Shown: piece after piece, positions 54,164-63,228 of the stretch
Position numbering within the stretch: position 1 is the stretch's first letter
Layout of the letters: every line of letters starts with the position of its first letter
Assembly: GCF_030413615.1 (NCBI RefSeq)
Contig: NZ_CP129236.1
Coordinates: forward strand, 2,774,001-2,838,000
Source: Planococcus shixiaomingii
Lineage (GTDB): Bacteria > Bacillota > Bacilli > Bacillales_A > Planococcaceae
Direction: 5' to 3'
Length of the DNA stretch: 64,000 bases
The notes under the pieces: generated by a model
The model's input: the letters and a program-made list of their open reading frames with translations, nothing else
Databases searched by the model: none
Told to the model about the DNA's origin: nothing
Made by a program: the position numbers and the translations under genes

Positions 54164-55339
54164 TTATTTGGTCAAATAAGCCCAAGCATATTGTGCATAA
54201 AGCTCCGCTCCGGTTTCCATTGCTTCTTCGTCAACATTGAATCTTCCATGATGGTGAGCCCATTCTGTATCTTTTTCAGGGTTTCCGCTGCCAACAAGCG
54301 CAAAACTTCCTGGTACTTTATCCAAATAGAATGAGAAGTCTTCCGCTCCCATAGTCGGTTTTTCATCGTATAAACGATTTTCACCAAACGCTTCTGCAGC
54401 AACTTGCTGAACAAGTTCTGCGCTTTCTGTTCCATTGATAACAGGCTGGGTTCCGCGGATATACTCCATTACGGCTGTTCCACCGTATATAGCCGCAGTA
54501 TGGTCCGCATATAGTTGGAGCTGTTTTTCAATATGATTTCGGACTTCCGGATCAAAGCAGCGGACCGTCCCTTCAATTTCTGCGTTTTCAGCAATGATAT
54601 TGAACCGGGTACCGACAATCATTTTGCCTACCGTAATTACAGCTGGCTGAGCCGGGTCTATTGTCCGAGAAACGACAGATTGCAGGTTCATGACAAATGA
54701 CGAAGCGATGACTGCTGCATCAATGCACGCCTGCGGAATAGCCCCATGGCCGCCACGCCCTTTAAAGTGCACTTTAAAGATATCTGCTGAAGCAAAAGAT
54801 GGGCCCGGCGTGCACGACACGCTATGGGTTGGAGACTGCGACCAAATATGGATTCCGAACACGTTATCGGCACCATCTACGGCGCCTTGTTCCACCATCG
54901 CTTTTGCACCGGTTGCCACTTCTTCCGCCGGCTGGAATATGAAACGGACCGTTCCTGGGATTTCATCCTTGACCGCCACTAAGGCTTTAGCGGCTGAGAG
55001 AAGCATAGCTGTATGGGCGTCGTGCCCACAGGCATGCATTTTTCCTAGTTCTCCAGATTTGTATGGAAGATCCTCGTTCAATTCCTCAACCGACAAAGCA
55101 TCCATATCTGCCCGAAGCGCTACCGTCTTCCCTTCTTTTCCACCAACCAATTCGCCAATAACGCCTGTCGGGTCAGTTTTTCGGCATTCGATGCCAAGTT
55201 CTTGCAGATAATCGTAGACAAATTGCGACGTTTTAAATTCTTCCCATGATAATTCGGGTTCGCTATGAAGCTTTTGGCGGATGCTAATCATTTCTTCACT
55301 ATTTTCCTTGACTGCTTTTTTGATTGTTTCATTTATCAC
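54164..55339 (-). CDS. M20D amidohydrolase (N-acyl-amino-acid hydrolase type)
   Basis: 391 residues, start GTG (55337-55339) behind GGAGGGG. Catalytic metal motifs: GKMHACGHDAHTAMLL, RFIFQPAEEVATGAKAMVEQG, and PTMGAEDFSFYLDKVPG. Similar to YxeP and hippurate-hydrolase-like enzymes that deacylate N-acyl amino acids. Middle gene of the operon, 17 nt after the transporter gene. Confidence 0.9.
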   Translation of the reverse strand: MINETIKKAVKENSEEMISIRQKLHSEPELSWEEFKTSQFVYDYLQELGIECRKTDPTGVIGELVGGKEGKTVALRADMDALSVEELNEDLPYKSGELGKMHACGHDAHTAMLLSAAKALVAVKDEIPGTVRFIFQPAEEVATGAKAMVEQGAVDGADNVFGIHIWSQSPTHSVSCTPGPSFASADIFKVHFKGRGGHGAIPQACIDAAVIASSFVMNLQSVVSRTIDPAQPAVITVGKMIVGTRFNIIAENAEIEGTVRCFDPEVRNHIEKQLQLYADHTAAIYGGTAVMEYIRGTQPVINGTESAELVQQVAAEAFGENRLYDEKPTMGAEDFSFYLDKVPGSFALVGSGNPEKDTEWAHHHGRFNVDEEAMETGAELYAQYAWAYLTK

Positions 55340-55356
55340 GATTTATCCCCTCCAAT

Positions 55357-56553
55357 TTATAAGAAGCCGACAAAAATACCGGCTAGAATTACGGATACAA
55401 TGGTAACTGTGATAAATCCTGCGACCAGCATCGGCGGCAGCATATGGCTCATTAGAATTTCTCTTTCTTTCGCGTCTTTTGTTAACGCGTTGATTACTTC
55501 TACGGTAATAATATAATCGGCCGGGAAACCGTATAAAGCCGTTAAAGAAACTGCAAAAGCCATCTCTTTGCTGACTTTTAAGATTTTCCCCACAATAAAG
55601 GAGAAAATATACATGCCGGCAACGCCGATGATGATACATGCCACTAATGGATAAATAATTTCCAGCATCATGCTTGGCGTAGCGTTTTTCAATCCATCAA
55701 AGATAAACAGCAATAGGCCCATGATGGCAAAACCGAATGCATTTGCTTTTTGCAGAGGATGGCGTTCCAAAAACCCGATGCTGCGTGCGATTACACCGAA
55801 GAGCAAACAAAGGACGAACGGACTGATTTCAACTATTGGCGCAGCTAAAGTAGAAACCAAATAAGCTAAATAACCGACAAAGGCCAGACGGAAAAATTTA
55901 AAAAAGTCCGTATTGTACTTCTCGGGCATTCTTGCAAACATTTTTGGCTCGCGCAATTCCCCTTCGGGATTTTCCGGAGGGTCTTCCACGAGTTTACGTT
56001 CTGTCAATTCGTTGTTGCGGATTTTTTTCAGAAGGTTTTTCCCTTCTCTTTTCAGCATAACTGAAGTTAGGGGGTAACCGGCGAATCCTTGCATAACATA
56101 AATAACGATAGCGAAGACCGCCAACGTTGGTAAGCCGGCAGCTTCCGCCCCTTCTGACATGATCAAAGCGGAGACCACTCCGCCGACTAATGGTGGAATC
56201 GCAACTATGACCGTTTCAAAATCAAATAGCAGCATACCTAAACTAAATAGCCCTGCCATAATTCCTGCAATTCCTGCAAGTGCAATCAAAATGGTTCTCC
56301 ATTGCGCTTTTAATTCGTTGAGCGACAATAATGTTCCCATATTGGTGATCAATAAATAAATTAAGAGTGTGGCAACAGCAGGCGGCACACCGGCCAACGA
56401 TACGATATCCGCAGGAAAGAATGTCCAATAGCCGATTAAGAATAATATTGCACTTATGAATATGGAAGGAATCCATGCTCTTGTTCGGATCGAGACAATT
56501 TCTCCAATAAATAAAATTAAGACCAAAATCGTGATAGCAAACATTTGAGACAT
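55357..56553 (-). CDS. Polytopic membrane transporter, family not identified
   Basis: 398 residues with about eleven hydrophobic helices in two halves, separated by a cytoplasmic loop (about 175-210, KNLLKKIRNNELTERKLVEDPP). The two-fold layout suggests a secondary carrier of GltS-like type. First gene before two M20 amidohydrolases, so it probably imports their substrate (an N-acyl or N-carbamoyl amino acid); this is inference from context. Ribosome site GAGGAGG. Confidence 0.7.
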   Translation of the reverse strand: MSQMFAITILVLILFIGEIVSIRTRAWIPSIFISAILFLIGYWTFFPADIVSLAGVPPAVATLLIYLLITNMGTLLSLNELKAQWRTILIALAGIAGIMAGLFSLGMLLFDFETVIVAIPPLVGGVVSALIMSEGAEAAGLPTLAVFAIVIYVMQGFAGYPLTSVMLKREGKNLLKKIRNNELTERKLVEDPPENPEGELREPKMFARMPEKYNTDFFKFFRLAFVGYLAYLVSTLAAPIVEISPFVLCLLFGVIARSIGFLERHPLQKANAFGFAIMGLLLFIFDGLKNATPSMMLEIIYPLVACIIIGVAGMYIFSFIVGKILKVSKEMAFAVSLTALYGFPADYIITVEVINALTKDAKEREILMSHMLPPMLVAGFITVTIVSVILAGIFVGFL

Positions 56554-56889
56554 TTTTTCTTCCTCCTCTTTCCCTTGACTAATTTCCTTTTCTCACTCTT
56601 TCTCTATTGCGATAAAGTGATTGAATAATCGTATCACAGTTAAGTTTCTTTATAAATAGAATATAATGACGATTACGAAATAATGATATATTATGAATTT
56701 GTCATATCTTTTTGAAAACGCTACCAAACGCTCTCTGGTACATGTTTTCCGAAGAAGAAAATTATTATCAAAAGGAAAACCTTTCTTTTCAGTTTTTATT
56801 CTCTCTACTTTAAGCTGGTTTAACGTTTATCGCCCCTTACCTAGAGGTAGGTGAATAAGATAACATTTATTTAAAGGAGGAATTGCAAC
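56554..56889. other. Divergent promoter region, transporter operon / gabD
   Basis: About 335 nt. It contains a dyad GTGAT (56617-56621) and ATCAC (56633-56637) with an 11-nt spacer, upstream of the transporter start, and the short palindrome ACCT-AG-AGGT before gabD. No gene seen. The dyad is only a weak operator candidate. Confidence 0.4.
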
Positions 56890-58314
56890 ATGGAAGGTAA
56901 ACACTATATTGATGGGGAATGGTCGACTGCAGGGAATGGCGTCATTGACGTTATGAATCCGGCGACCGGTGAAAAATACGGTACGGTTCCAAACGGAGGC
57001 GAAGAAGAAGCGACGGCGGCAGTTGAAGCCGCTTCGGCCGCTTTTGTCACCTGGTCCAAAACGACCGTTTACGACCGGGCTTCCCTTTTGATGAAATGGC
57101 ACGATCTTTTAATTGAAAACAAACAAGAAGTAGCGGAAATCATGACCAAGGAAATGGGCAAACCGCTAGCTGAATCAATTGGTGAAATCGAATACTCTGC
57201 TTCTTTTATCTCTTGGTTCGCGGAAGAAGCGAAGCGTTCGTATGGGCGGCTTGTTCCGGCAACGAAAGAAGGCAAGCGAATTCAAGTGCTTAAACAGCCG
57301 GTCGGAGTCGTGGTTTCTATTACCCCATGGAACTTCCCGGCAGCGATGATGGCCAGAAAAATGGCGCCTGCCCTCGCTGCTGGTTGCACGTTTGTTGCGA
57401 AGCCTGCAAAACTTACACCTTTGACCGCCGTGCGAATGTATGAACTGGCAGAAGAAGCTGGATTCCCAAAGGGCGTTATCAATCTAGTGACAGGCAGTGC
57501 CAGCAAAATCGGTAAAGTCTTTACAAGCCATCCTGCTGTCCGAAAACTGACCTTTACTGGTTCTACTGAAATTGGCAAGGAATTGATGAAACAAAGTGCA
57601 GATTCCATGTTGAATTTGTCATTGGAACTTGGCGGCCATGCCCCGATCATCGTTTGCGATGATGCCAATATGGACGTGGCTGTGGAAGGTGTGATGGCGT
57701 CGAAGTTCCGGAATGCCGGCCAGACGTGTGTATGCGGAAACCGCATTTATGTCCAGCGGTCAATCGTAGAAGAATTCTCCAAACGGCTGCAAGAAGCAAC
57801 CGCTAAGTTAAAAGTTGGCAACGGTATGGAGGATGGCGTTCAAATCGGCCCTCTTGTCGACCAAGACGGCTATGAAAAATCGGCGCGCCATGTTCAGGAC
57901 GCTGTGGAAAAAGGGGCGAAAGTTCTTGTCGGAGGAGATGGCAAAGCTGAAAACGGCGCTTTCTTCTATAATCCGACCGTACTTATTAACGCTACACCTG
58001 ACATGCTCGTCATGAACGAAGAAACATTCGGTCCTGTTGCGCCGATCATGGCGTTCGATACAGACGAAGAAGCGGTCAAGTTAGCAAACGATACACGTTT
58101 TGGCTTGGCAGCCTATTTCTTTACGGATAGTTTGTCCCGCGGAACTTATATTGCGGAAAATCTTGAGTATGGAATTGTAGGCTGGAACGACGGCGCCCCT
58201 TCTACTGCTCAAGCGCCTTTTGGCGGCATGAAGGAAAGCGGCATCGGAAGAGAAGGCGGACAAGAAGGGCTGGAAGCATTTATGGAAACAAAATACGTTT
58301 CCATAAAATTATAA
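56890..58314 (+). CDS. gabD: Succinate-semialdehyde dehydrogenase (GabD type)
   Basis: 474 residues. ALDH motifs: TPWNFPAAMMARKMAPALAA (cofactor), FTGSTEIGKEL, catalytic Glu in LELGGHAP, and catalytic Cys in FRNAGQTCVCGNR, the last typical of succinate/glutarate semialdehyde dehydrogenases. Oxidises the semialdehyde to the dicarboxylate. Ribosome site AAAGGAGG. Divergent from the amidohydrolase operon. Substrate assignment within the family is moderately sure. Confidence 0.88.
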   Translation: MEGKHYIDGEWSTAGNGVIDVMNPATGEKYGTVPNGGEEEATAAVEAASAAFVTWSKTTVYDRASLLMKWHDLLIENKQEVAEIMTKEMGKPLAESIGEIEYSASFISWFAEEAKRSYGRLVPATKEGKRIQVLKQPVGVVVSITPWNFPAAMMARKMAPALAAGCTFVAKPAKLTPLTAVRMYELAEEAGFPKGVINLVTGSASKIGKVFTSHPAVRKLTFTGSTEIGKELMKQSADSMLNLSLELGGHAPIIVCDDANMDVAVEGVMASKFRNAGQTCVCGNRIYVQRSIVEEFSKRLQEATAKLKVGNGMEDGVQIGPLVDQDGYEKSARHVQDAVEKGAKVLVGGDGKAENGAFFYNPTVLINATPDMLVMNEETFGPVAPIMAFDTDEEAVKLANDTRFGLAAYFFTDSLSRGTYIAENLEYGIVGWNDGAPSTAQAPFGGMKESGIGREGGQEGLEAFMETKYVSIKL

Positions 58315-58332
58315 AAAGACATTATTTAATGA

Positions 58333-58376
58333 AATAATAAAGGGTACTGGAGTGTTTTCCAGTACCCTTTATTATT
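58333..58376. terminator. Bidirectional terminator between gabD and thrB
   Basis: Long arms AATAATAAAGGGTACTGG and complement with a short loop, between convergent genes. Confidence 0.92.
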
Positions 58377-58382
58377 GGCTAT

Positions 58383-59288
58383 TTAACTGACCGTTTCGTT
58401 GATTTTTACGCCTAAAGAACATGGGCGTGTCACAAGGCATTCATAATGGGGGAATCGGCTTCTCAAGTTAGCGCCAAGTTGTTCTTCCTGCCCTGCCGGA
58501 ACCGCTATGAATAGCGATGGGCCGGCTCCGCTAATTGCCGAACCATAGGCACCGTTTTCACGGCACATTTTTTGGATCTTATCAAAATCAACGAAATTGT
58601 TTTTGCGGAATGGCTCATGAAACGTATCTCGCTCCATCATTATTCCAGCTTTTGCCCAGTCCCCGTTTACAAGCGCTGCTGACAAGACATTGCCTGCTGC
58701 GCTGCCTCGAACTCCAACTGGATAATCCATTGTCTGAGGCAATAGATTTCTTGCATCTGCAGTCAGGAATTGCTCTGGCGGAACAAGAATGATTACGCCG
58801 ATTTCGACTTTCGGAACATGAACAAGTTCCAATTCATCCTCATAAAGATAAGAAATTGTCAAACCTCCAAGGAAAGATGCAGTTATATTGTCCGGATGCC
58901 CTTCCATTTTACTGCCGATTTTCATTTTTTCTTGCATTGGCAAGTCGAGGTTCAGTAACCGGTCGGCAATTTCAATGCCTGCCGCAATTGCTGAAGCGCT
59001 GCTTCCGAGGCCTCTGCCAAGCGGAATATCTGTATCGACGTGAAGCTTAGCAGCCGGCAATTCCCGGCCTGCTTGCTTTGCCACTGCTTTTGCAGTTGCC
59101 AAAATTAAATTGTCGGAGACACTGGACAACTCCTGATAGTCTTTTTGCTTATAATCGATTGACCATTCATCGGCTTTCAGTACATCAACCGTCAAATGCA
59201 AATCGAGCGCAAGTCCGATGGAATCAAAACCAGGTCCAAGATTGGCGGTGGATGCCGGCACGGTCACCGAGAATTCTTTCCAACTCAT
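58383..59288 (-). CDS. thrB: Homoserine kinase
   Basis: 301 residues from the ATG at 59286-59288. GHMP-kinase motifs: [19 protein letters not shown], the phosphate loop [13 protein letters not shown], and C-terminal [16 protein letters not shown]. Phosphorylates homoserine for ThrC. Its ATG overlaps the thrC stop (ATGA). Confidence 0.97.
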   Translation of the reverse strand: MSWKEFSVTVPASTANLGPGFDSIGLALDLHLTVDVLKADEWSIDYKQKDYQELSSVSDNLILATAKAVAKQAGRELPAAKLHVDTDIPLGRGLGSSASAIAAGIEIADRLLNLDLPMQEKMKIGSKMEGHPDNITASFLGGLTISYLYEDELELVHVPKVEIGVIILVPPEQFLTADARNLLPQTMDYPVGVRGSAAGNVLSAALVNGDWAKAGIMMERDTFHEPFRKNNFVDFDKIQKMCRENGAYGSAISGAGPSLFIAVPAGQEEQLGANLRSRFPHYECLVTRPCSLGVKINETVS

Positions 59289-60346
59289 AATTTCACGCCT
59301 TCTTTTAAGGATTGCCAAAAACACTCCATGTCTTCGGGCACAAGCTGGGCTTTGTGTTCATTGACTGAAATGGCAGTTTCCGGGTCTTTCAAGCCGTTCC
59401 CCGTCAGAATGGCGACAACAGATGTTCCTTGTTTCAGCAAGCCATTCTCTACTTGTTTTTTCAATCCAGCAATTGATGCACACGATGCCGGTTCTGCAAA
59501 GACGCCTTCAGTTGAAGCAAGCAGTTGATACGCCTCCAATATTTCTTCATCAGTTACGGCTAAAATTTTGCCTTCTGATTCTTCCAGTGCGTTCAGCGCC
59601 AGCTGCCAGCTTGCAGGGTTTCCAATCCGGATGGCAGTTGCAATGGTTTCCGGATTTTCTACAACGGCATTGTTGACGATTGGAGCAGCGCCTGCTGCTT
59701 GAACGCCAAGCAAAGCAGGACGCTTGCCTCCGTATTTAGCAGCGTATTCACTAAAACCTTTCCAGTTGGCAGAGATGTTTCCAGCATTGCCGACTGGCAA
59801 TGCCAAAACATCCGGCACGCTTCCAAGCTGATCAATAATTTCAAAGGCGATTGTCTTTTGCCCTTCCAAGCGGTACGGATTAACCGAATTGACAAGTGCG
59901 ATGCCCGCTTCTTGCCCCACTTCACGCACCATTTTAAGCGCTTCGTCAAAATTGCCTTTGATCGCTAAAATTTCCGCTCCGTACATTTTCGCTTGCGCTA
60001 ATTTTCCGAGAGCGATGCGCCCTTCTGGAATAACAACAATAGTTCTCATACCCGCTCTCGCACCGTAAGCCGCAGCAGACGCTGACGTGTTTCCAGTCGA
60101 GGCACAAACCAGTATGGTTTTCCCTTCTTCTTTCGCTTTTGCCACTGCCATCACCATGCCCCGGTCTTTGAAAGATCCCGTCGGATTGGCACCTTCAAGT
60201 TTCACGTGAAGATTGATCCCCCATTGTTCGGATAATTTTTCTAAACGCACCAATGGTGTATTGCCTTCTTGCAGTGTCAAAGCAGGCGTTTTTTCAGTTA
60301 CAGGCAGCCATTCTTTATAATGTTCGATCAGTCCCGGCCAATTCAT
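59285..60346 (-). CDS. thrC: Threonine synthase
   Basis: 353 residues, PLP fold II. The lysine is in [11 protein letters not shown], the phosphate-binding loop is [14 protein letters not shown], and the late segment is [15 protein letters not shown]. Short Bacillus-type enzyme. The start overlaps the hom stop by one base (TAATG). Confidence 0.97.
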   Translation of the reverse strand: MNWPGLIEHYKEWLPVTEKTPALTLQEGNTPLVRLEKLSEQWGINLHVKLEGANPTGSFKDRGMVMAVAKAKEEGKTILVCASTGNTSASAAAYGARAGMRTIVVIPEGRIALGKLAQAKMYGAEILAIKGNFDEALKMVREVGQEAGIALVNSVNPYRLEGQKTIAFEIIDQLGSVPDVLALPVGNAGNISANWKGFSEYAAKYGGKRPALLGVQAAGAAPIVNNAVVENPETIATAIRIGNPASWQLALNALEESEGKILAVTDEEILEAYQLLASTEGVFAEPASCASIAGLKKQVENGLLKQGTSVVAILTGNGLKDPETAISVNEHKAQLVPEDMECFWQSLKEGVKL

Positions 60347-61635
60347 TAAGCATTCTCTCCTTCGATTCGGTAATGGCTGATGACGCTTGCCAAGCCTTTG
60401 ATATCGTTTAGCACATCTAAATGCTGCTGGCGTGAAATTGTATGAGTCAATAAAACAAGTTCCGCCTGGCCGTCGTTGTCGGCTGGATGCTGCATGACGG
60501 ATTGAAGGCTTGCACCGTGCTTGCTGTAAATTGCCGTCAATTGCGTCAGCACACCTACTTGGTCATTAACTAGCAACCGATGCAGATACTTGGCAAAACG
60601 ATATTTCTCTTCTTTTATGATTAAGGCATGCTGGGCAGCATGGATGCGTTGCCCGTTCACTTCAAGCAACAGGTTACGGCAAGCTGCAATGATATCTGAA
60701 ACCACTGAAGTAGCAGTAGGAAGCGAGCCGGCCCCTGGACCATAAAGCATTGTTTCCCCTACTGCTTCTCCGTATATGTATACGGCATTAAATTCATTGT
60801 TTACAGAAGATAACGGGTGAAGGTTTGGCAGTAAAATCGGTTCGACAGCCACTTCTATGCCGTCTTCGTCTTTTTTCGAGGAGCCCACCATTTTGATTGT
60901 ATACCCGAATCCTTCGGCAATTTCCAAATCACCCGCCTGGATTTCTTTCATTCCCCGCACTAACACGTCTTCCAAGCGAACTTCTGTTGAAAATGCGAGC
61001 GAAGACAAAATAACCATTTTTCGCGCAGCGTCCCATCCATCCACATCAGCTGTTGGATCGGCTTCCGCATAACCCAGTTCCGTAGCTTTCGCCAGAGCTT
61101 CTTCATAACTCATATTTTCTTGTTTCATTTTCGTTAAGATAAAATTAGTAGTCCCATTAACGATTCCCATCAATCCGGCAATTCGGTCAGATGCCAAGCC
61201 GTCCTCTAAAGTGCGTATGATTGGAATGCCTCCTGCCACGCTTGCTTCATAAAACAAATCACATTTTTTCTCGTCCGCCAACTTCAGCAACTCGTGTCCA
61301 TGTTCGGCCATGACGTCTTTATTGGCTGTTACGACTTGTTTGCCTGCACGCAGAGCTTTTTCAATCGCTTGTTTGGCACCACCCATGCCACCCATCACTT
61401 CTACAATGATATCAAGCGAAGGGTCGGTTAATAGTTCATCAATGTCGGTTGTAAAAATACTAGGATCTAATGCCGAAAGGCGTTCTTTGTTTTTATCCTT
61501 GATCAGAACTTTTTTGATCGAAACTTTAGTGCCTAACTTATGGCGAAGATCTTCTTGATGCTGCTGCAAAATCGTAGCCACTCCACTTCCTACTGTTCCT
61601 AACCCCAATAATCCAATTGAAATTTCATTGTGCAT
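60346..61635 (-). CDS. hom: Homoserine dehydrogenase
   Basis: 429 residues from the ATG at 61633-61635, 9 nt after GGAGG. NAD(P)-binding [13 protein letters not shown], catalytic core [14 protein letters not shown] and [17 protein letters not shown], and a C-terminal ACT domain (about 350-429) for feedback control by threonine. First gene of hom-thrC-thrB. Confidence 0.97.
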   Translation of the reverse strand: MHNEISIGLLGLGTVGSGVATILQQHQEDLRHKLGTKVSIKKVLIKDKNKERLSALDPSIFTTDIDELLTDPSLDIIVEVMGGMGGAKQAIEKALRAGKQVVTANKDVMAEHGHELLKLADEKKCDLFYEASVAGGIPIIRTLEDGLASDRIAGLMGIVNGTTNFILTKMKQENMSYEEALAKATELGYAEADPTADVDGWDAARKMVILSSLAFSTEVRLEDVLVRGMKEIQAGDLEIAEGFGYTIKMVGSSKKDEDGIEVAVEPILLPNLHPLSSVNNEFNAVYIYGEAVGETMLYGPGAGSLPTATSVVSDIIAACRNLLLEVNGQRIHAAQHALIIKEEKYRFAKYLHRLLVNDQVGVLTQLTAIYSKHGASLQSVMQHPADNDGQAELVLLTHTISRQQHLDVLNDIKGLASVISHYRIEGENA

Positions 61636-61675
61636 TGACGACGCCTCCCAAACTTTGTACACTGTGTAAATACAG

Positions 61676-61723
61676 TTGTTTACTGCATAGAGACATTATA
61701 GTATTGTCTCTCGATTAAAACAA
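61676..61723. promoter_or_regulatory. Overlapping divergent hom and thrD promoters with shared dyad
   Basis: Leftward hom promoter: TTGTTT (61718-61723), 17 nt, TATAAT (61695-61700). Rightward thrD promoter: TTGTTT (61676-61681), 17 nt, TAGTAT (61699-61704). Both -10s lie in a perfect dyad AGAGACA (61689-61695) / TGTCTCT (61705-61711) with a 9-nt spacer. In B. subtilis ThrR represses both hom and thrD; this dyad is a candidate site for such a regulator. Confidence 0.72.
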
Positions 61724-61758
61724 CCCTTAGCAAACTTACAAAGATGGGATTTGATAAG

Positions 61759-63123
61759 ATGAAAGTATGCAAATTTGGTGGAACTTCTCTCGCAAGCGCC
61801 CAGCAGCTCAAAAAAGTCGCGGCTATTGTCCAAGCAGACACATCTAGAAAAATCATCGTAGTATCTGCTCCCGGCAAACGGTTTGATCAGGATATAAAAG
61901 TAACCGATTTACTGATTGAACTTTCCACAGCTGCTTTAACAGGGCAAGATATCCAAAAACCGCTCCGCCAAGTTATGGAACGCTACGAACAAATTGCCCG
62001 TGAGTTGAACCTTGGCAACGAAGTTGTAACGTTGATTGAAAATGATTTTCTTCAACGCCTTCTGGCAGATCCGTCTCATCCTGTTTTGTTTGCCGATCAA
62101 TTAAAAGCCGGTGGAGAAGATAATTCAGCTAAACTGCTTGCCGCTTTTTTAGATTCTCTTGGCATGAGTGCCGACTACATCAATCCACTCGAAGCCGGCC
62201 TTGTCTTGAATGATTTTCCGGACCGTGTTCGGGTCATGCCCCATTCCTATGAGCGCTTGTCCTCTTTAAGGAAGAAAGAGACAATCAGCATCTTTCCCGG
62301 CTTTTTCGGTTTCACTGAATCCGGCAGGCTGCGGACTTTTGAACGCGGCGGTTCTGACATTACTGGATCGATTTTGGCAGCCGCAGTAAAAGCCGATTTG
62401 TATGAAAACTTTACGGATGTCGACTGTGTTTTTGCGGCCAATCCCAAAATTGTTGAAAATCCAATTGAAATCCAGCAGATGACTTACCGGGAAATGCGGG
62501 AACTTGCCTATGCCGGTTTTTCCGTTTTTCACGACGAAGCCCTAATGCCAGCTTTTAAAGAGTCTATACCGGTTTGCATTAAAAATACAAACAATCCAGA
62601 AGCTGCCGGCACGATGATTGTAGCCGAAAGGCTGCATTCAAAGCGGCCAGTGACAGGTATTTCCGCCGATAGTGGATTTTCAACTCTTTACGTCAGTAAA
62701 TATTTAATGAACCGGGAAATCGGTTTTGGACGGAAGCTGCTGCAAATTCTTGAAGATGAAGAAATTTCTTACGAACATATCCCTTCAGGAATTGACAACC
62801 TTTCCGTCATTTTGCGCAATCATCAACTAAGCCCCGGCAAAGAAGCGCGGATTCTCCACCGTGTGAAGCATGAATTAGAAGCCGATGATGTCCATATCCG
62901 AGGTGACTTTTCGATGGTAGTGCTTGTCGGAGAAGGAATGCATAATACCGTCGGCCTCGCTGCAAGAGCTACGGATGCCATTGCCCGTACAGGTGCCAAT
63001 ATTGAAATGATTAACCAAGGATCTTCTGAAGTAAGTCTTGTGTTCGGTGTTTTAAAACATGACGAAGAGAAAATTTTAAAAGAGCTTTATAAGGAATTTT
63101 TCTCTCCTGTATATAGCTATTAA
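61759..63123 (+). CDS. thrD: Aspartokinase (ThrD/YclM type)
   Basis: 454 residues from the ATG at 61759, which gives MKVCKFGGTSLASAQQLKKV and aligns with B. subtilis YclM; the in-frame ATG at 61744 lacks a ribosome site. Kinase motifs KFGGTSLAS, FPGFFGFTESG, RGGSDITGSI, YENFTDVDCV and C-terminal ACT repeats (RATDAIARTGANIEMINQGSSE) are clear. It makes aspartyl phosphate for threonine synthesis. Divergent from hom. Confidence 0.95.
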   Translation: MKVCKFGGTSLASAQQLKKVAAIVQADTSRKIIVVSAPGKRFDQDIKVTDLLIELSTAALTGQDIQKPLRQVMERYEQIARELNLGNEVVTLIENDFLQRLLADPSHPVLFADQLKAGGEDNSAKLLAAFLDSLGMSADYINPLEAGLVLNDFPDRVRVMPHSYERLSSLRKKETISIFPGFFGFTESGRLRTFERGGSDITGSILAAAVKADLYENFTDVDCVFAANPKIVENPIEIQQMTYREMRELAYAGFSVFHDEALMPAFKESIPVCIKNTNNPEAAGTMIVAERLHSKRPVTGISADSGFSTLYVSKYLMNREIGFGRKLLQILEDEEISYEHIPSGIDNLSVILRNHQLSPGKEARILHRVKHELEADDVHIRGDFSMVVLVGEGMHNTVGLAARATDAIARTGANIEMINQGSSEVSLVFGVLKHDEEKILKELYKEFFSPVYSY

Positions 63124-63126
63124 AGA

Positions 63127-63159
63127 ACCGTTTGAGGATCTTCCTCAAACGGTATTTTT
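63127..63159 (+). terminator. Terminator of thrD
   Basis: Perfect 12-bp arms ACCGTTTGAGGA and TCCTCAAACGGT, 3-nt loop, then ATTTTTT. Confidence 0.92.
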
Positions 63160-63228
63160 TGGTATTCAACAGTTTTTATTATCAGAAAATTGTGTTATTA
63201 TGAGGGCATTCTGAAAGGAGGAGAAAGA

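Noticed and set aside
61636..61758. T-box or threonine leader ahead of hom
   Set aside because: The leader is too short and has no T-box motif, specifier loop or terminator hairpin. The dyad fits operator control better.
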